24,857 nt of DNA from the IMG/VR virus record IMGVR_UViG_3300036845_000498, positions 1 through 24,857 of that record. One strand, written 5' to 3'. Every line of letters begins with the position of its first letter. The first letter of the stretch is position 1. The translations under genes were made by a program, and so were the position numbers. The notes beneath the pieces were generated by a model. It was not told the DNA's origin. It saw nothing but the letters and a program-made list of their open reading frames with translations, and searched no databases. Shown one piece after another: positions 12,988 through 19,944 of the stretch. This DNA is from a virus.

Positions 12988-13541
12988 AGAAGCCGTCACC
13001 GCCGCCGACCAAGCAGCGCGTGGTTCACGTGGGCGTGGCCGCCCTGGCGCGAGAGACTGGCTATTCGAATACCACCGTGAGCCAGAAGCTGACTGAGGGC
13101 AAGACGCCAGACCAGATCCGGCGGGACGCGGCCAAGCGCGGCAAGATGGTCCTGCCAAGGAGCCAGGGGCCCGGCAGAGCGCCCGCAAGCAAGAGCGAAT
13201 ATGATCTGGTCGCCGAGAGCCGGGCGCGTGGAGACGCCATCGACGACGCCAAGCTGCGCCGTGCCCAGGCGCTCGCCGAGCACCAGGAGTTGGAGAACAT
13301 GCTGCGGCGCGGCGAGTTGATGCCGGTGAGCTATGTGCGGCTGTGGGCCACGCGCTTTCTGATCGATGGGCGCGATGAGCTGCTGAAGGCCCCCTCCGAG
13401 CTGGCCGACGGTCTTGCCGCTGAGAGCAGTCCGCTGAAGACGGCGGAGATCCTGCGCGGCTGGGTGGAGCGCGCCATGGCCAAATTCGAGCAGCTCGACC
13501 AGCTCTGGAAGGGCGAGTTCGAGAAACAGCGGGTGGCGTGA
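12984..13541 (+). CDS. terminase small subunit (Nu1-like)
   Basis: The N terminus has a helix-turn-helix (VAALARETGYSNTTVSQKL, residues about 17-35) fitting DNA recognition at the packaging site. Then comes a helical segment (KLRRAQALAEHQELENMLRRGELMP, quoted here as KLRRAQALAEHQELE and MLRRGELMP) as in lambda Nu1-type proteins, and a C-terminal helix that would contact the large subunit. It starts by ATGA overlap at 12984; the frame is open earlier only in the preceding gene. Its place, three genes before the large terminase, agrees. Confidence 0.75.
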   Translation: MKKPSPPPTKQRVVHVGVAALARETGYSNTTVSQKLTEGKTPDQIRRDAAKRGKMVLPRSQGPGRAPASKSEYDLVAESRARGDAIDDAKLRRAQALAEHQELENMLRRGELMPVSYVRLWATRFLIDGRDELLKAPSELADGLAAESSPLKTAEILRGWVERAMAKFEQLDQLWKGEFEKQRVA

Positions 13542-13729
13542 TGGCTGATGCACGATTCACAAAGATGTCACTCGCGGACGACCCGTTTGGCGGTGCACAT
13601 GGCCTCGCATGGTACGAACGGAAGCCTGCCAGCCTGACGCCTGCGGAATGGGCCGCGCTCGACGCCGCTGTCGGGGCGGGGCGGATCCACAGTTGGGAAT
13701 ACTTCGACTGGAAGGCGAACGTGCGGTGA
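13541..13729 (+). CDS. hypothetical protein, 62 aa
   Basis: A small acidic protein with several aromatic residues (GLAWYERKPASLTPAEW, SWEYFDWKANVR). ATG 13541 overlaps the previous TGA (TGATG); a GTG at 13538 is an alternative. It lies in the packaging operon between the two terminase genes. No family is recognised. Confidence 0.5.
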   Translation: MADARFTKMSLADDPFGGAHGLAWYERKPASLTPAEWAALDAAVGAGRIHSWEYFDWKANVR

Positions 13730-13845
13730 TGGACGCGATGCAAAGCTATGCTCTCGCCCATCCGTTGGCCAGGGCTAAGGGCGACCCGCAAGGTTTCCGC
13801 AGATTCCGTTGGCCGTGGTCAATCATTCTGACGGTCAATAAGTGA
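13729..13845 (+). CDS. possible 38-aa protein
   Basis: The ATG at 13729 overlaps the previous TGA and opens 38 codons to TGA 13843-13845. The product is basic with an aromatic end (RRFRWPWSIILTVNK). The overlap fits the operon style, but the short length leaves it uncertain. It ends seven bases before the next GTG. Confidence 0.4.
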   Translation: MDAMQSYALAHPLARAKGDPQGFRRFRWPWSIILTVNK

Positions 13846-13851
13846 CTGACG

Positions 13852-14142
13852 GTGAATTCCGGGCGGCCAGTTTGGCACGCCTCCATCGCACGACTCCCGG
13901 GTACTGCACCGATCCCGATCACACGGTGGGGCGATGGCACGATGCGGGAAGCCAAGCGACAGTTGGGGCAGGTGCTGGACGGTGTAGGTCAGGGACCGCC
14001 CGTGTTTGCGACTACCAAAAGCGCGCTGCACATGCGGCGGTCGCTCGCTCAGGCGGAAATGGAGTCGCTCGACCCCGCGTGGCTGGCGATTCCGGCGCGC
14101 GATGAATTCAGCCAGGACGGCGAGGTCGCGATGGAATTATGA
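13852..14142 (+). CDS. conserved packaging-operon protein, 96 aa, GTG start
   Basis: The protein begins GRPVWHASIARLP, contains REAKRQLGQVLDGVGQG and ALHMRRSLAQAEMESLDPAW, and ends IPARDEFSQDG. I recall this order from short phage proteins coded next to terminases. The role is unknown. GTG 13852 is chosen because no ATG is available; the overlapping frame from 13842 has unnatural composition. It ends in an ATGA overlap with the large terminase. Confidence 0.6.
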   Translation: MNSGRPVWHASIARLPGTAPIPITRWGDGTMREAKRQLGQVLDGVGQGPPVFATTKSALHMRRSLAQAEMESLDPAWLAIPARDEFSQDGEVAMEL

Positions 14143-16199
14143 GCGCCGCCCCGAGTCAGATGGTCCCCGGCTTTCCCTGGCCGCCGGTGTTTGAGGAGCT
14201 GCGCGAGATTTTCCGGCTGCGCCCCAAGGTCCCGCTGGCGGAGTGGGCCGAAGCCAACATCCTGCTGTCGCCCGAGTATTCCAACTCCACGGGTCCGCTG
14301 ATGTTATTTGGCTGGCAGCGCGCCATCTTCGACGCCATCACCGATCCCACCATCGAGACGGTGGTGATCATGTCGTCGACGCAGGTGGTGAAGTCGCTGG
14401 CGCTGATGTGCGCCATCGCCTACTGGATTGTGGAGGACCCTGGACCGATCCTGCTGGTCGAGCCGAAGAAGGACGCCGCCAGGGATTTCTCGAAGCGCCG
14501 TCTGATGCCGCTGGCGCGCGACTGCGCCGCTCTGCACGACCGCATCTCAGACAGCGTCCACGACGGGCGCAACACGATCCAGTCGAAGGATTTCCCCGGC
14601 GGCAACCTGCTGATCGTCAGCGCGCGCACGCCGGTCGATCTGGCGCAGCATACCATCCGCTATCTGGTGTGCGACGAGATCGACAAGTACGATGAGGACG
14701 TCGGCGGCAGCGTCGAGCGCCAGGGCGAAGGCGATCCTATCGATCTGGCCTGGGAGCGCGCCATGACCTTCGGGTCCCGCCGCAAGCGCGTGCTCGCCTG
14801 CTCGCCGACGGTGGCCGGGCAATCGCGCATCGGCAAGGCCTGGGCGCTCTCCGATCAGCGGCGGCCATGGGTGCCGTGCCCGTACTGCGGCGCGATGCAG
14901 GTGCTGCGCTTCCGCGACCGCTCAGGTTACCACGTGAAGTGGGACAGTTCAGTGGCGCGCGAGCTGCAGCCGCCCACGGCGCGCTACCACTGCATCCAGT
15001 GCGACAAGCCCTGGACGGAGCAGGAGCGTTGGACGGCCTGCAACCACCATGTCGAGTGGCGGGCGGAAAAACCGTCGGCGGCGGATCGCAAGGTCGCCGG
15101 ATTCTGGGTGAACCACATGTATGTGCCGCCCGCGTGGAAGACGGCGGCGAGCATCACGCGGCATTTTCTCGAAGCCAAGGATGACCGGCAGTCGCTGAAG
15201 ACGTTCATCAACACGGTGCTCGCTGAGGAGTGGGTGGAGGAAGGCGAAGCGCCGGAGAAGGAAGTGCTGTACGCGCGCCGCGAGGCGTACCCGTTCGGCG
15301 AGACGGCAGTGGTGCCGCAGCGCGGCCTGTTCCTGACGGCGGCCTGCGACGTCCAGGAGAATCCGCCGCGCCTGGAGGTTGAAGTCAAGGCCTGGGGCCG
15401 GGGCCGCGAGAACTGGTCGATGGGCTACTGGATCCTGCAGGCCTTCCACGAGAACGGCCAGGAGTTGCCGGTGAGCGCGCACGAACTGTGGGACAGGCTG
15501 GACGAGCTGCTCTACCGCGACTGGCAACACGAATCCGGCCACTTCATGCCGATTCTCGCCATCTGCGTCGACACCGGCAAGAATCCGAAGCCGGTTTACG
15601 AATTCGCCAGACGGCCTGGGCACCGTCAGCTTCATTACGGCGCGCAAGGCATCAAACTGGAGGCGCAGCACACGGTCGTGCCGATCAAGGGCAACTCCGA
15701 CAACCTGCGCATCATCTCCGGCATCTCGAAGGAGGACGCCGCGCGCAAGCGCCAGGGCGTGCGCATCATCAGCATCGGCACCAACTGCGCCAAGGCCGAG
15801 ATCTTCGACCTGCTGCGCCATGCCATGCCGACGCCCGACGACAGTCCGTCGCCCGGCTGCTATCACTTCCCGCTGTATGACATGGTTTACTTCGAAGGCC
15901 TGACTGCCGAAGTGAAGATCATCGAGCCGAACGGCGACGTGACCTATAAGAAGCGCGGGCGCAACGAACCGGTGGATCTGGCCGTCTACAATCGCGGCGC
16001 GGCGGCCATCGTGGGCATCGACCGCATGCGCGAGGAGCACTGGCAGCGCATGGAACAGGCTGTCGCCCCCATCGGCGGCGGCACCGCACCGCAGCGTACG
16101 CCTCCGCCATCGGCACCGGTGGCCCCACCGGCACCGGCAGCGCCCACCATTCAGCCCGCCGGGTTCCGGCCTCCGCGCTCTGGCTTCCGGCGGTGGTGA
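14139..16199 (+). CDS. terminase large subunit (lambda gpA family)
   Basis: This motor and nuclease protein packages DNA into proheads. In 686 residues it shows the gpA-type order: an adenine-motif region (LFGWQRAIFDAI, 56-67), a Walker A-like loop SSTQVVKS (79-86), Walker B YLVCDEID (175-182), a coupling motif near ACSPT (220-224), and a four-Cys knuckle (Cys247, 250, 285, 288; PCPYCGAM and CIQCDKPW). The nuclease part follows with Asp-rich motifs (ACDVQEN, CVDTGKN). The last 50 residues are Pro/Ala-rich and low in complexity. It is full length for the family and ends the packaging operon. Confidence 0.93.
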   Translation: MSAAPSQMVPGFPWPPVFEELREIFRLRPKVPLAEWAEANILLSPEYSNSTGPLMLFGWQRAIFDAITDPTIETVVIMSSTQVVKSLALMCAIAYWIVEDPGPILLVEPKKDAARDFSKRRLMPLARDCAALHDRISDSVHDGRNTIQSKDFPGGNLLIVSARTPVDLAQHTIRYLVCDEIDKYDEDVGGSVERQGEGDPIDLAWERAMTFGSRRKRVLACSPTVAGQSRIGKAWALSDQRRPWVPCPYCGAMQVLRFRDRSGYHVKWDSSVARELQPPTARYHCIQCDKPWTEQERWTACNHHVEWRAEKPSAADRKVAGFWVNHMYVPPAWKTAASITRHFLEAKDDRQSLKTFINTVLAEEWVEEGEAPEKEVLYARREAYPFGETAVVPQRGLFLTAACDVQENPPRLEVEVKAWGRGRENWSMGYWILQAFHENGQELPVSAHELWDRLDELLYRDWQHESGHFMPILAICVDTGKNPKPVYEFARRPGHRQLHYGAQGIKLEAQHTVVPIKGNSDNLRIISGISKEDAARKRQGVRIISIGTNCAKAEIFDLLRHAMPTPDDSPSPGCYHFPLYDMVYFEGLTAEVKIIEPNGDVTYKKRGRNEPVDLAVYNRGAAAIVGIDRMREEHWQRMEQAVAPIGGGTAPQRTPPPSAPVAPPAPAAPTIQPAGFRPPRSGFRRW

Positions 16200-16255
16200 C
16201 GGATATGCGATACTGTTGCCTGATGGTTTAGGTTTCTGGACAGAATTTCCTTTTT

Positions 16256-16281
16256 AGCGGCCCGCAAGGGCCGCTTTTTTA
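16256..16281 (+). terminator. terminator after the large terminase
   Basis: The stem AGCGGCCC paired with GGGCCGCT and the tetraloop GCAA are followed by six or more T. It lies 57 bases past the terminase stop and should end the packaging transcript. Confidence 0.85.
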
Positions 16282-16328
16282 TTGCCGCGAATGGCGGTAG
16301 GCTCGAATCAAGTCCTTCTCTATTTGAG

Positions 16329-16365
16329 GCCCGGCGCAGGTTCTTCTTTTTGCCGGGCTTTTTTT
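16329..16365 (+). terminator. second terminator after the terminase
   Basis: GCCCGGC (16329-16335) pairs with GCCGGGC (16352-16358) over a 16-base loop and is followed by seven T. It stands between the first terminator and the promoter at 16376, so it insulates the next unit. Confidence 0.7.
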
Positions 16366-16375
16366 GCGGCTCCAC

Positions 16376-16404
16376 TTGACATGAAACGACATGTTGTTTA
16401 AGAT
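16376..16404 (+). promoter_or_regulatory. promoter with palindrome in the spacer (site 2)
   Basis: TTGACA (16376-16381), a 17-base spacer and TAAGAT (16399-16404). The spacer holds AAACGACATGTTGTTT (16384-16399). The ATG of the next gene is eight bases after the -10, so the mRNA should have no leader or a leader of one base. Confidence 0.8.
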
Positions 16405-16411
16405 CTGAAGT

Positions 16412-16726
16412 ATGACCTGTCAATTCTGCAACGTCACGCACAAGACCACGGTGCCGACCGTCCACCTGAATGGCACACCGGCCAAGAGCCTGTTCGACGG
16501 CCTCCAGGCAACGCTCGAAGCACTGCATGAAGCCCAGCGGCGCATGGCCGAGGCCGGGCCGAACGGGCGCGATTACTACCCGCAGGGGCCGCAGGCCATG
16601 ACCGCCGTCATGGAGCAGCACGAGCAGCGCCACCTGGATCTCAACCGCATGATGCGGGAGCTGGAAGAGATGCGCGATCACGTTCAGGCCGTCCTGGACT
16701 TCCAGGAAACCAACCGGAGGAGGTGA
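16412..16726 (+). CDS. conserved small phage protein, 104 aa
   Basis: The N terminus has TCQFCNVT followed by VHLNGTPAKSL, then a long helical region with PNGRDYYPQGPQAMTAV, HEQRHLDLNRMMRELEEM and a basic end. The NGT..L, then ARDYY.QG, then QH..R pattern is a short phage family that I recognise; it is likely a helical bundle with an N-terminal CxxC. The function is unknown. The start at 16412 is fixed by the leaderless promoter. Confidence 0.65.
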   Translation: MTCQFCNVTHKTTVPTVHLNGTPAKSLFDGLQATLEALHEAQRRMAEAGPNGRDYYPQGPQAMTAVMEQHEQRHLDLNRMMRELEEMRDHVQAVLDFQETNRRR

Positions 16727-16729
16727 GCC

Positions 16730-16957
16730 ATGGACGCATCCGAACGCAACGAGATCGCGCTCGACATGATTCAGCGCCCGGCATTCTGGTGACGGGCCAA
16801 ATTGTTCCGCAGTCTGCGGAGCGCGCAGTTGGATGGGACGCTCGCGATGGTACTTGGCGAGATCGAAGGCCTCACCGACGAAGCCGTGGCCGCCATTAAT
16901 ACCCACCTGGAAACCTACTGGCCGGAGACGAAGGAAGATTTCACCCCTTCCTCTTGA
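16730..16957 (+). pseudogene. small gene interrupted by an in-frame TGA
   Basis: An excellent ribosome site (GGAGGAGGTG) precedes ATG 16730, but the frame meets TGA at 16790-16792 after 20 codons (ending RPAFW). The same frame then continues open for 54 codons (RAKLFRSLRSAQLDG to YWPETKEDF) to TGA 16955-16957. Reading CGA for the stop would give an intact 75-residue protein, so a C-to-T nonsense change is the simplest account. Readthrough is the alternative. TGA is plainly used as stop elsewhere here. The final stop overlaps the -35 of the next promoter. Confidence 0.55.
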
Positions 16958-16982
16958 CACGAAACAGCATGCAGTTTATGAT
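16954..16982 (+). promoter_or_regulatory. promoter with palindrome in the spacer (site 3)
   Basis: TTGACA (16954-16959), a 17-base spacer and TATGAT (16977-16982). The spacer holds AAACAGCATGCAGTTT (16962-16977), a near-perfect palindrome. The next ATG (16989) is seven bases after the -10, the expected point of transcript start. Confidence 0.8.
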
Positions 16983-16988
16983 AAAAAC

Positions 16989-17216
16989 ATGAGCAACGCA
17001 ATTACGATCACCAAGCTGGCCGCCGCGATTGAAATGCGCAAGGCGAAGGCACAAAGCACCATCGACGCCCTGTGCGGCACGGTCCATCCGCAGGAGTTGG
17101 AGATCCTCAACAACTGCCGTGGCGAAGTCGAGGCGTTCAATGAAGTCTTGGACGCCATCCGCTACCGCACTACTTACAACTTGGAGCGCTGGGGCGGCCA
17201 ACCCGCCCCCCGCTGA
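16989..17216 (+). CDS. hypothetical helical protein, 75 aa
   Basis: The protein is mostly helix (ITKLAAAIEMRKAKAQSTI, EVEAFNEVLDAIRYRT) and may form a coiled coil. ATG 16989 is chosen over the longer frame because the promoter starts the transcript there. No family is recognised. It stands alone between two promoters of the same type. Confidence 0.55.
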   Translation: MSNAITITKLAAAIEMRKAKAQSTIDALCGTVHPQELEILNNCRGEVEAFNEVLDAIRYRTTYNLERWGGQPAPR

Positions 17217-17241
17217 CGCAAAACGACATGCTGTTAGGATA
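17213..17241 (+). promoter_or_regulatory. promoter with palindrome in the spacer (site 4)
   Basis: CTGACG (17213-17218) and AAACGACATGCTGTTA (17221-17236) are in the usual register. The -10 is weaker (TAGGAT 17235-17240 or AGGATA 17236-17241). Here a short leader of about ten bases with AAAGAGAG precedes the ATG at 17258, so this copy is not leaderless. Confidence 0.6.
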
Positions 17242-17257
17242 GAAAGAGAGAACCCTT

Positions 17258-17467
17258 ATGAACTGCCCGCACTGTGAACACGAACTGACGCCGGAAGAGG
17301 TCAAGTCGCTCTGGGCCAGCTACACCGGCTCGCTGGCCACGCCGCACGCCGGTCCCGGCAGGCCGCGCTGGAAGAAGCGCTGCCGCTGCGGCGCGATGAC
17401 CCTGGCGCGCGCCAAGCAGCGCAACCACAAGTGCCCGCCGAAGGTGAAGGAAAAGGAGGCCGCCTGA
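17258..17467 (+). CDS. conserved phage zinc protein, 69 aa
   Basis: The order NCPHCEHELTPEEVKSLWA, then GPGRPRWKKRCRCGAMTLARAKQR and a final HKC is that of a common small phage family: CxxC, a helix with a Trp-Ala, a GRP basic turn and a CxCG knuckle. It looks like a treble-clef or ribbon that might bind nucleic acid; the function is unknown. A strong terminator follows. Confidence 0.7.
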   Translation: MNCPHCEHELTPEEVKSLWASYTGSLATPHAGPGRPRWKKRCRCGAMTLARAKQRNHKCPPKVKEKEAA

Positions 17468-17483
17468 AATGCTTCTGCAGAGG

Positions 17484-17526
17484 AAAAAAGCCCCGATCCA
17501 GCCCAGCGCTGGCCGGGGCTTTTTTA
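17484..17526 (+). terminator. strong terminator after the accessory insert
   Basis: AAAAAAGCCCCG pairs with CGGGGCTTTTTT, with an inner CCAGC/GCTGG, giving a long stem with a T-run on both strands, so it could work in both directions. It separates the accessory genes from the head operon. Confidence 0.85.
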
Positions 17527-17545
17527 TTTGGAGTACACTCCAGGC

Positions 17546-17791
17546 ATGGCAGCACCCAGTCCGACTCCGCCGATCTCCCAGTCAACCCTCGACGCACTCA
17601 ACATGGCCATCGCGACCGGCGTGCGCACGGTGCGCTTCCAGGACCGCACCGTCGAGTACTCCAGCGTCGATGACATGATCAAGGCGGCGAATTACATCTA
17701 CCAACTGCTCTATCCCAATGGCGGCGGCCCTAACGGCACCTCCGGCAGCGGCTACCGGCAGATCCGCTTCTACACCGACAAGGGTTTATGA
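17546..17791 (+). CDS. gpW-like head-tail joining protein
   Basis: The 81-residue product has a helix (TLDALNMAIATGV), a beta hairpin (RTVRFQDRTVEYSS) and a second helix (VDDMIKAANYIYQLLYP). This matches the alpha-beta-beta-alpha fold of lambda gpW, which closes the filled head under the portal. Position before the portal agrees with lambda. I chose ATG 17546; a TTG at 17528 also lies in frame. An inverted repeat TGGAGT-AC-ACTCCA (17529-17542) just before the start may be regulatory. The C terminus is Gly-rich. Confidence 0.7.
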   Translation: MAAPSPTPPISQSTLDALNMAIATGVRTVRFQDRTVEYSSVDDMIKAANYIYQLLYPNGGGPNGTSGSGYRQIRFYTDKGL

Positions 17792-17815
17792 TCGGGGAGA
17801 GAGGGAACTGAGGGT

Positions 17816-18169
17816 ATGACGCAGCCTGCTATCCTGCCAGCCGCGAAGAGGGCCGTCATCACGCCGCACGCGGCGCTGGTCTCGACCATCCGCACGTGGT
17901 TCCTCTACCGTGACGATGCCTTGTGGGCTTTCGTTGGTGGCACCGAGGCCGACAGGCCGCTCGAAGAGATCGCGGTCGGCGAGGAGGCCCTGGCCCACAT
18001 CGCCGAGGCCAACGCGGCCTGCAGGCGCGCCTGGGCCATGGCCGAGAAGATCGCCAAGGAGAACGAGCAGAAGGCCTCCAGCGTGATGCGTGAGGCCATC
18101 AACGAGCTGCTGGCCGCCGAGCGACCGGGCTTCCTGCTGGCGCTCGACCATCTACCCGGTTCTTTCTAA
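17816..18169 (+). CDS. hypothetical protein, 117 aa
   Basis: An alpha-helical protein with a long helix rich in Ala and Glu (AEANAACRRAWAMAEKIAKENEQKAS, quoted as AEANAACRRAW and AEKIAKENEQKAS). It lies between the joiner and portal genes, so a head role or a regulatory insert are both possible. The upstream block TATGAT, CGGG, GAGAGGGAACTGAGGG closely resembles the one before the protease gene. No family is recognised. Confidence 0.5.
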   Translation: MTQPAILPAAKRAVITPHAALVSTIRTWFLYRDDALWAFVGGTEADRPLEEIAVGEEALAHIAEANAACRRAWAMAEKIAKENEQKASSVMREAINELLAAERPGFLLALDHLPGSF

Positions 18170-18230
18170 GCTGCGCTATCATCGTCGCAACAGTGCTGTG
18201 TAGGCGAAGCGCACGCTGCGAGCTTTACCT

Positions 18231-19940
18231 ATGGCGTCGGCGCGTACTATCGGCAAGCTGCACAACGTCCCTGCATCTTCGTCTCTGACGCCGACCGTTC
18301 TCCCCCGGCAGGCGCAAGGCGCGTATCCGCCGCAGTACTCCGGCTACACCGGCAGCGGATCGCCCTACGACGCCACCGGCACGGGCCGACGGCTGGCCAC
18401 GTGGCAGCCGTCACGCCTGGGCCCCACTACGTCGCTCTGGTCAACGCGCGACCTGATGCTGGCGCGCTGCCATGACGAGGTGCGCAACAACCCGCTGGCC
18501 CAGAGCGCGGTGGACAACTTCGAATCGCAGATCGTCGGCAACGGGATCAAGCCGAAATGGAACAACCTGCCAGAGCAGGTGAAGCTCGCCATTGAGCGGG
18601 AGTTCCGGCTGTCGGCGCTCACCAAGGATTTCGACTACAACGGGCTCTCCGACTATTACGGCCTGCAGGCGCTCGCCTGCCGCGAGGTTTTCGAGGGCGG
18701 CGAGGTCTTCGTGCGCCGCCACATCCGGCCCGTCGGCTGGTCGGCGAATCCCAACGTCAAGCAGCCGATGCGTGTGCCGTGCCAGCTCCAGTTGATCGAA
18801 GCCGAGCAGTGCCCCATCTGGCTGAATCTCACGGCCACGCCCGGCCCTATTGTCGCCAAGCCGGGATCAGTGGTCCGCACCGGCAAGGAGTTCGATGCGC
18901 AAGGGCGGTTGGCGGCGTTCCACATGTACGCGGAGCATCCCGGCGAGACCATGTTCTTCACCTCGACGGCGCTCAAGTTCATCCGCGTCACCAGCGACTA
19001 CATGCTCCACTGCTACAAGCCGTTTCGCGCGGGTCTGTTGCGCGGCCAGCCGCATCTGGCGAGTGTGCTGGTGCTCTTGCACGAGTTGGCCAAATACAAC
19101 GATGCCTGTGTGGTCGCCAAAGAGATCCAGGCGATGATGGCGGGCTTCGTGACCCAGGTCAGCCCTGAAGCGGGCGTCCTCCCGACGGATACGCCCAACA
19201 CGGTAGGCGCGCCCGCCAGCGGCTACGTGCCGCCGTCAACCCGTTTCGCTGAGATGGAGCCGGGCACGATGAATATCCTGCTTCCCGGCGAGGACATCAG
19301 GTTTCCCAACCTGCCGCAGAACGCCGACCTGCCCGCGTTTATGAACGTCATGCTGCACCAGTTCGCGGTAGGCGTGGGCGCGACCTACGAGCAGATCACC
19401 GGCGACCTGCGCGGCGTGAATCTGTCCTCGATCCGCGCCGGTGTGCAGGACGCGCACCGCAAGTGCGAGCAGTTCATCTTCAACGTGCTGGTCACGCAGT
19501 TCTGCCAGCCCACGCTGCGCTGGTGGCTGGACGAAGCCGTGCTATCGGGCCGTCTCGACCTGCCGGGCTACGCCGAGGAGCCGGAAAAGTATCTGGACGT
19601 GACCTGGACGCCGTCGGGCTGGCCCTGGATCAATCCCAAGGACGACATCGACGCCAAGATGACGGCGGTACGGTGCGGCTTCATATCGCGCGAAGCCGTG
19701 GTCGCCGAGACCGGCGAGGACGCCGCCGCCATCGATCAGCAGCAGATGCGGGATAACAAGCGGGCCGATGCGGCGGGCCTTGTTTACGACAGCGATCCGC
19801 GCAAGATCCTGGTGGGCAGAGAGTCCAACCCCCAGGTGTCTGAAGAGAACGCGCCCGAATCCCAGGAAGAGGAACAGCCGGAAAAGCCGGAAGCACCACC
19901 GGCAAAGTCTGGTATGATGCGGGCTAAAGAGAGGAACTGA
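18231..19940 (+). CDS. portal protein (lambda gpB family)
   Basis: The dodecameric portal forms the DNA entry vertex and binds the terminase. The protein has the family landmarks: a Gly-rich start, RRLATWQPSRLGPTTSLW (54-70), RNNPLAQSAVDNFESQIVGNG (quoted as RNNPLAQSAVDNF and QIVGNGIKP, 85-108), FEGGEVFVRRH, PCQLQLIEAEQ, and GVGATYEQITGDL with SSIRAG. The last 60 residues are acidic and Pro-rich. The length, 569 aa, suits the family. A TATCAT at 18177-18182 could be a -10. Its 3' end carries a TGGTATGAT that might serve the protease gene. Confidence 0.92.
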   Translation: MASARTIGKLHNVPASSSLTPTVLPRQAQGAYPPQYSGYTGSGSPYDATGTGRRLATWQPSRLGPTTSLWSTRDLMLARCHDEVRNNPLAQSAVDNFESQIVGNGIKPKWNNLPEQVKLAIEREFRLSALTKDFDYNGLSDYYGLQALACREVFEGGEVFVRRHIRPVGWSANPNVKQPMRVPCQLQLIEAEQCPIWLNLTATPGPIVAKPGSVVRTGKEFDAQGRLAAFHMYAEHPGETMFFTSTALKFIRVTSDYMLHCYKPFRAGLLRGQPHLASVLVLLHELAKYNDACVVAKEIQAMMAGFVTQVSPEAGVLPTDTPNTVGAPASGYVPPSTRFAEMEPGTMNILLPGEDIRFPNLPQNADLPAFMNVMLHQFAVGVGATYEQITGDLRGVNLSSIRAGVQDAHRKCEQFIFNVLVTQFCQPTLRWWLDEAVLSGRLDLPGYAEEPEKYLDVTWTPSGWPWINPKDDIDAKMTAVRCGFISREAVVAETGEDAAAIDQQQMRDNKRADAAGLVYDSDPRKILVGRESNPQVSEENAPESQEEEQPEKPEAPPAKSGMMRAKERN

Positions 19941-19944
19941 CGGG

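Noticed and set aside
12619-13791. 390-codon open frame on the minus strand
   Set aside because: It is the antisense shadow of the small terminase region, with Arg/Ser/Pro/Ala-rich composition typical of GC-rich antisense frames.
13842-14105. GTG-started frame overlapping the gene at 13852
   Set aside because: The frame at 13852 has a recognisable conserved product and an ATGA junction with the large terminase; this one has neither.
16730-16957. UGA read as tryptophan throughout the phage
   Set aside because: TGA is used as a stop at nearly every gene junction (ATGA overlaps), so a general code change is ruled out.
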